Shown here: one piece after another, positions 6,095 to 6,320 of the stretch
Position numbering within the stretch: the stretch's first letter is position 1
How the letters are laid out: every line of letters starts with the position of its first letter
Assembly: GCA_022842745.1 (NCBI GenBank)
Contig: JALHPA010000175.1
Span: 1-6,320 of the forward strand
Source: Pirellulales bacterium
GTDB taxonomy: Bacteria > Planctomycetota > Planctomycetia > Pirellulales > JALHPA01
Direction of reading: 5' to 3'
Length of the DNA: 6,320 nt
The notes under the pieces: model-generated
Database searches by the model: none
Told to the model about the DNA's origin: nothing
What the model saw: only the letters and a program-made list of their open reading frames with translations
Made by a program: the position numbers and the translations under genes

Positions 6095-6119
6095 GCCTAT
6101 GGTCGAGCCGATAGGCTCG
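6095..6119. repeat. two overlapping, mutually exclusive hairpins
   Basis: CGAGCC (6104-6109) and GGCTCG (6114-6119) pair perfectly around a GATA loop. GCCTAT (6095-6100) and ATAGGC (6111-6116) pair as well, but share bases with the first stem, so only one can form at a time. The site lies in the intergenic stretch upstream of the DUF5615 relic. No role can be assigned; no T-run is present. Confidence 0.3.
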
Positions 6120-6148
6120 CCCACAGAAACCCCAATCCAAACCCCTTC

Positions 6149-6169
6149 AAAAAAGCCGCCCCCGGCGGC
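6149..6169 (-). terminator. intrinsic terminator, minus strand
   Basis: On the minus strand GCCGCC, GGG loop, GGCGGC form a perfect 6-bp all-GC stem (6155-6169) followed immediately by six T (6154-6149). This is a textbook Rho-independent terminator. It would end a minus-strand transcript entering from the right edge, about 100 bp after the possible stop at 6270, and it separates that transcript from the toxin relic and restriction operon. Confidence 0.75.
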
Positions 6170-6195
6170 CCCGCTCCCCCTGCGCGCCAACCATG

Positions 6196-6218
6196 CCCAC
6201 CCCAAAACCAACCCTCCC
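6196..6218 (-). other. G-quadruplex-like G-rich tract
   Basis: The minus strand reads GGG-A-GGG, an 8-nt spacer, then GGGG-T-GGG: four G-runs with loops of 1, 8 and 1. The middle loop is slightly longer than the usual limit of seven. It lies between the possible gene end at 6270 and the terminator. It may simply reflect G-rich intergenic composition. Confidence 0.3.
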
Positions 6219-6269
6219 TGACCTCCGCGTTCCTCTCAGCATCCCCGCGCCCTTGCGCTTCACTTTCAC

Positions 6270-6320
6270 TTACGACAAATCCGCCCCCACAACGCCACCC
6301 CACCGCGCAAACAGGTCATC
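6270..6320 (-). CDS. possible last 16 codons of a minus-strand gene entering from the right edge
   Basis: The minus-strand frame from base 6320 reads DDLFARWGGVVGADLS and stops at TAA 6272-6270. The residues look like a normal protein end, and a strong minus-strand terminator lies 100 bp downstream, which supports a gene ending here. The piece is too short to assign a family, and the other frames are not excluded. On the plus strand an ATG at 6193 also opens a frame to the window edge, but it lacks a ribosome-binding site. Confidence 0.3.
   Translation of the reverse strand, partial: DDLFARWGGVVGADLS

Noticed and set aside
5937..6221. Plus-strand Pro-rich open frame of 94 codons
   Set aside because: Its composition reflects the C-rich strand of the intergenic region; it overlaps the toxin relic and the terminator, and has no family pattern.
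1..6320. CRISPR array, tRNA, rRNA, insertion sequence ends or transposase
   Set aside because: No regularly spaced repeats, no cloverleaf-like or rRNA-like stretch, and no transposase motif or matched terminal repeats were seen by eye in either strand.

Overview
The window looks like a chromosomal accessory locus in a GC-rich bacterium, probably a planctomycete. The lineage call rests mainly on one conserved hypothetical protein (1244-1927) with a HRREPDYGNAKYWF core that I associate from memory with planctomycete genomes. It is an inference. Nearly all recognisable genes lie on the minus strand, so the order of transcription runs from high to low coordinates.

Left part (1-1927): ordinary housekeeping-type genes. 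The 3' end of a plus-strand zinc-type alcohol dehydrogenase/quinone oxidoreductase (1-180) converges on a minus-strand NAD(P)-dependent epimerase/reductase of the extended SDR family (194-1165). Upstream of the SDR gene, in the same direction, is the conserved hypothetical gene. A perfect 7-bp hairpin with a UUCG loop (226-243) sits just past the plus-strand stop, inside the 3' end of the SDR gene.

Middle part (2154-5782): a compact minus-strand operon of three genes: a C5-cytosine DNA methyltransferase (5138-5782), a McrB-like AAA+ GTPase (3642-5123) and a McrC-like PD-(D/E)XK nuclease (2189-3655). The first two are 14 bp apart, the last two overlap by 14 bp, and a putative terminator hairpin follows mcrC. 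Methyltransferase plus McrB plus McrC is the gene content of LlaJI/BsuMI-type restriction-modification systems. The methyltransferase keeps motifs I-VI but stops at 214 residues, without motif VIII, target-recognition domain, IX or X. The operon therefore seems to hold an intact effector pair with a broken modification gene.

Right part (5783-6320): no intact gene. It holds a decayed DUF5615 (PIN-like toxin) gene with a frameshift, an internal stop and a lost C-terminus. That loss lies at the start codon of the methyltransferase, so the restriction locus appears to have landed in, or recombined with, the toxin gene. Further right are a minus-strand intrinsic terminator (6149-6169), a G-rich tract and the possible last 16 codons of another minus-strand gene.

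The main point of interest is the rearranged defence locus: effector pair intact, methyltransferase cut off at its TRD boundary, a possible microhomology at that break, a toxin relic at the other edge, and an unexplained in-frame open stretch after the mcrC stop codons.
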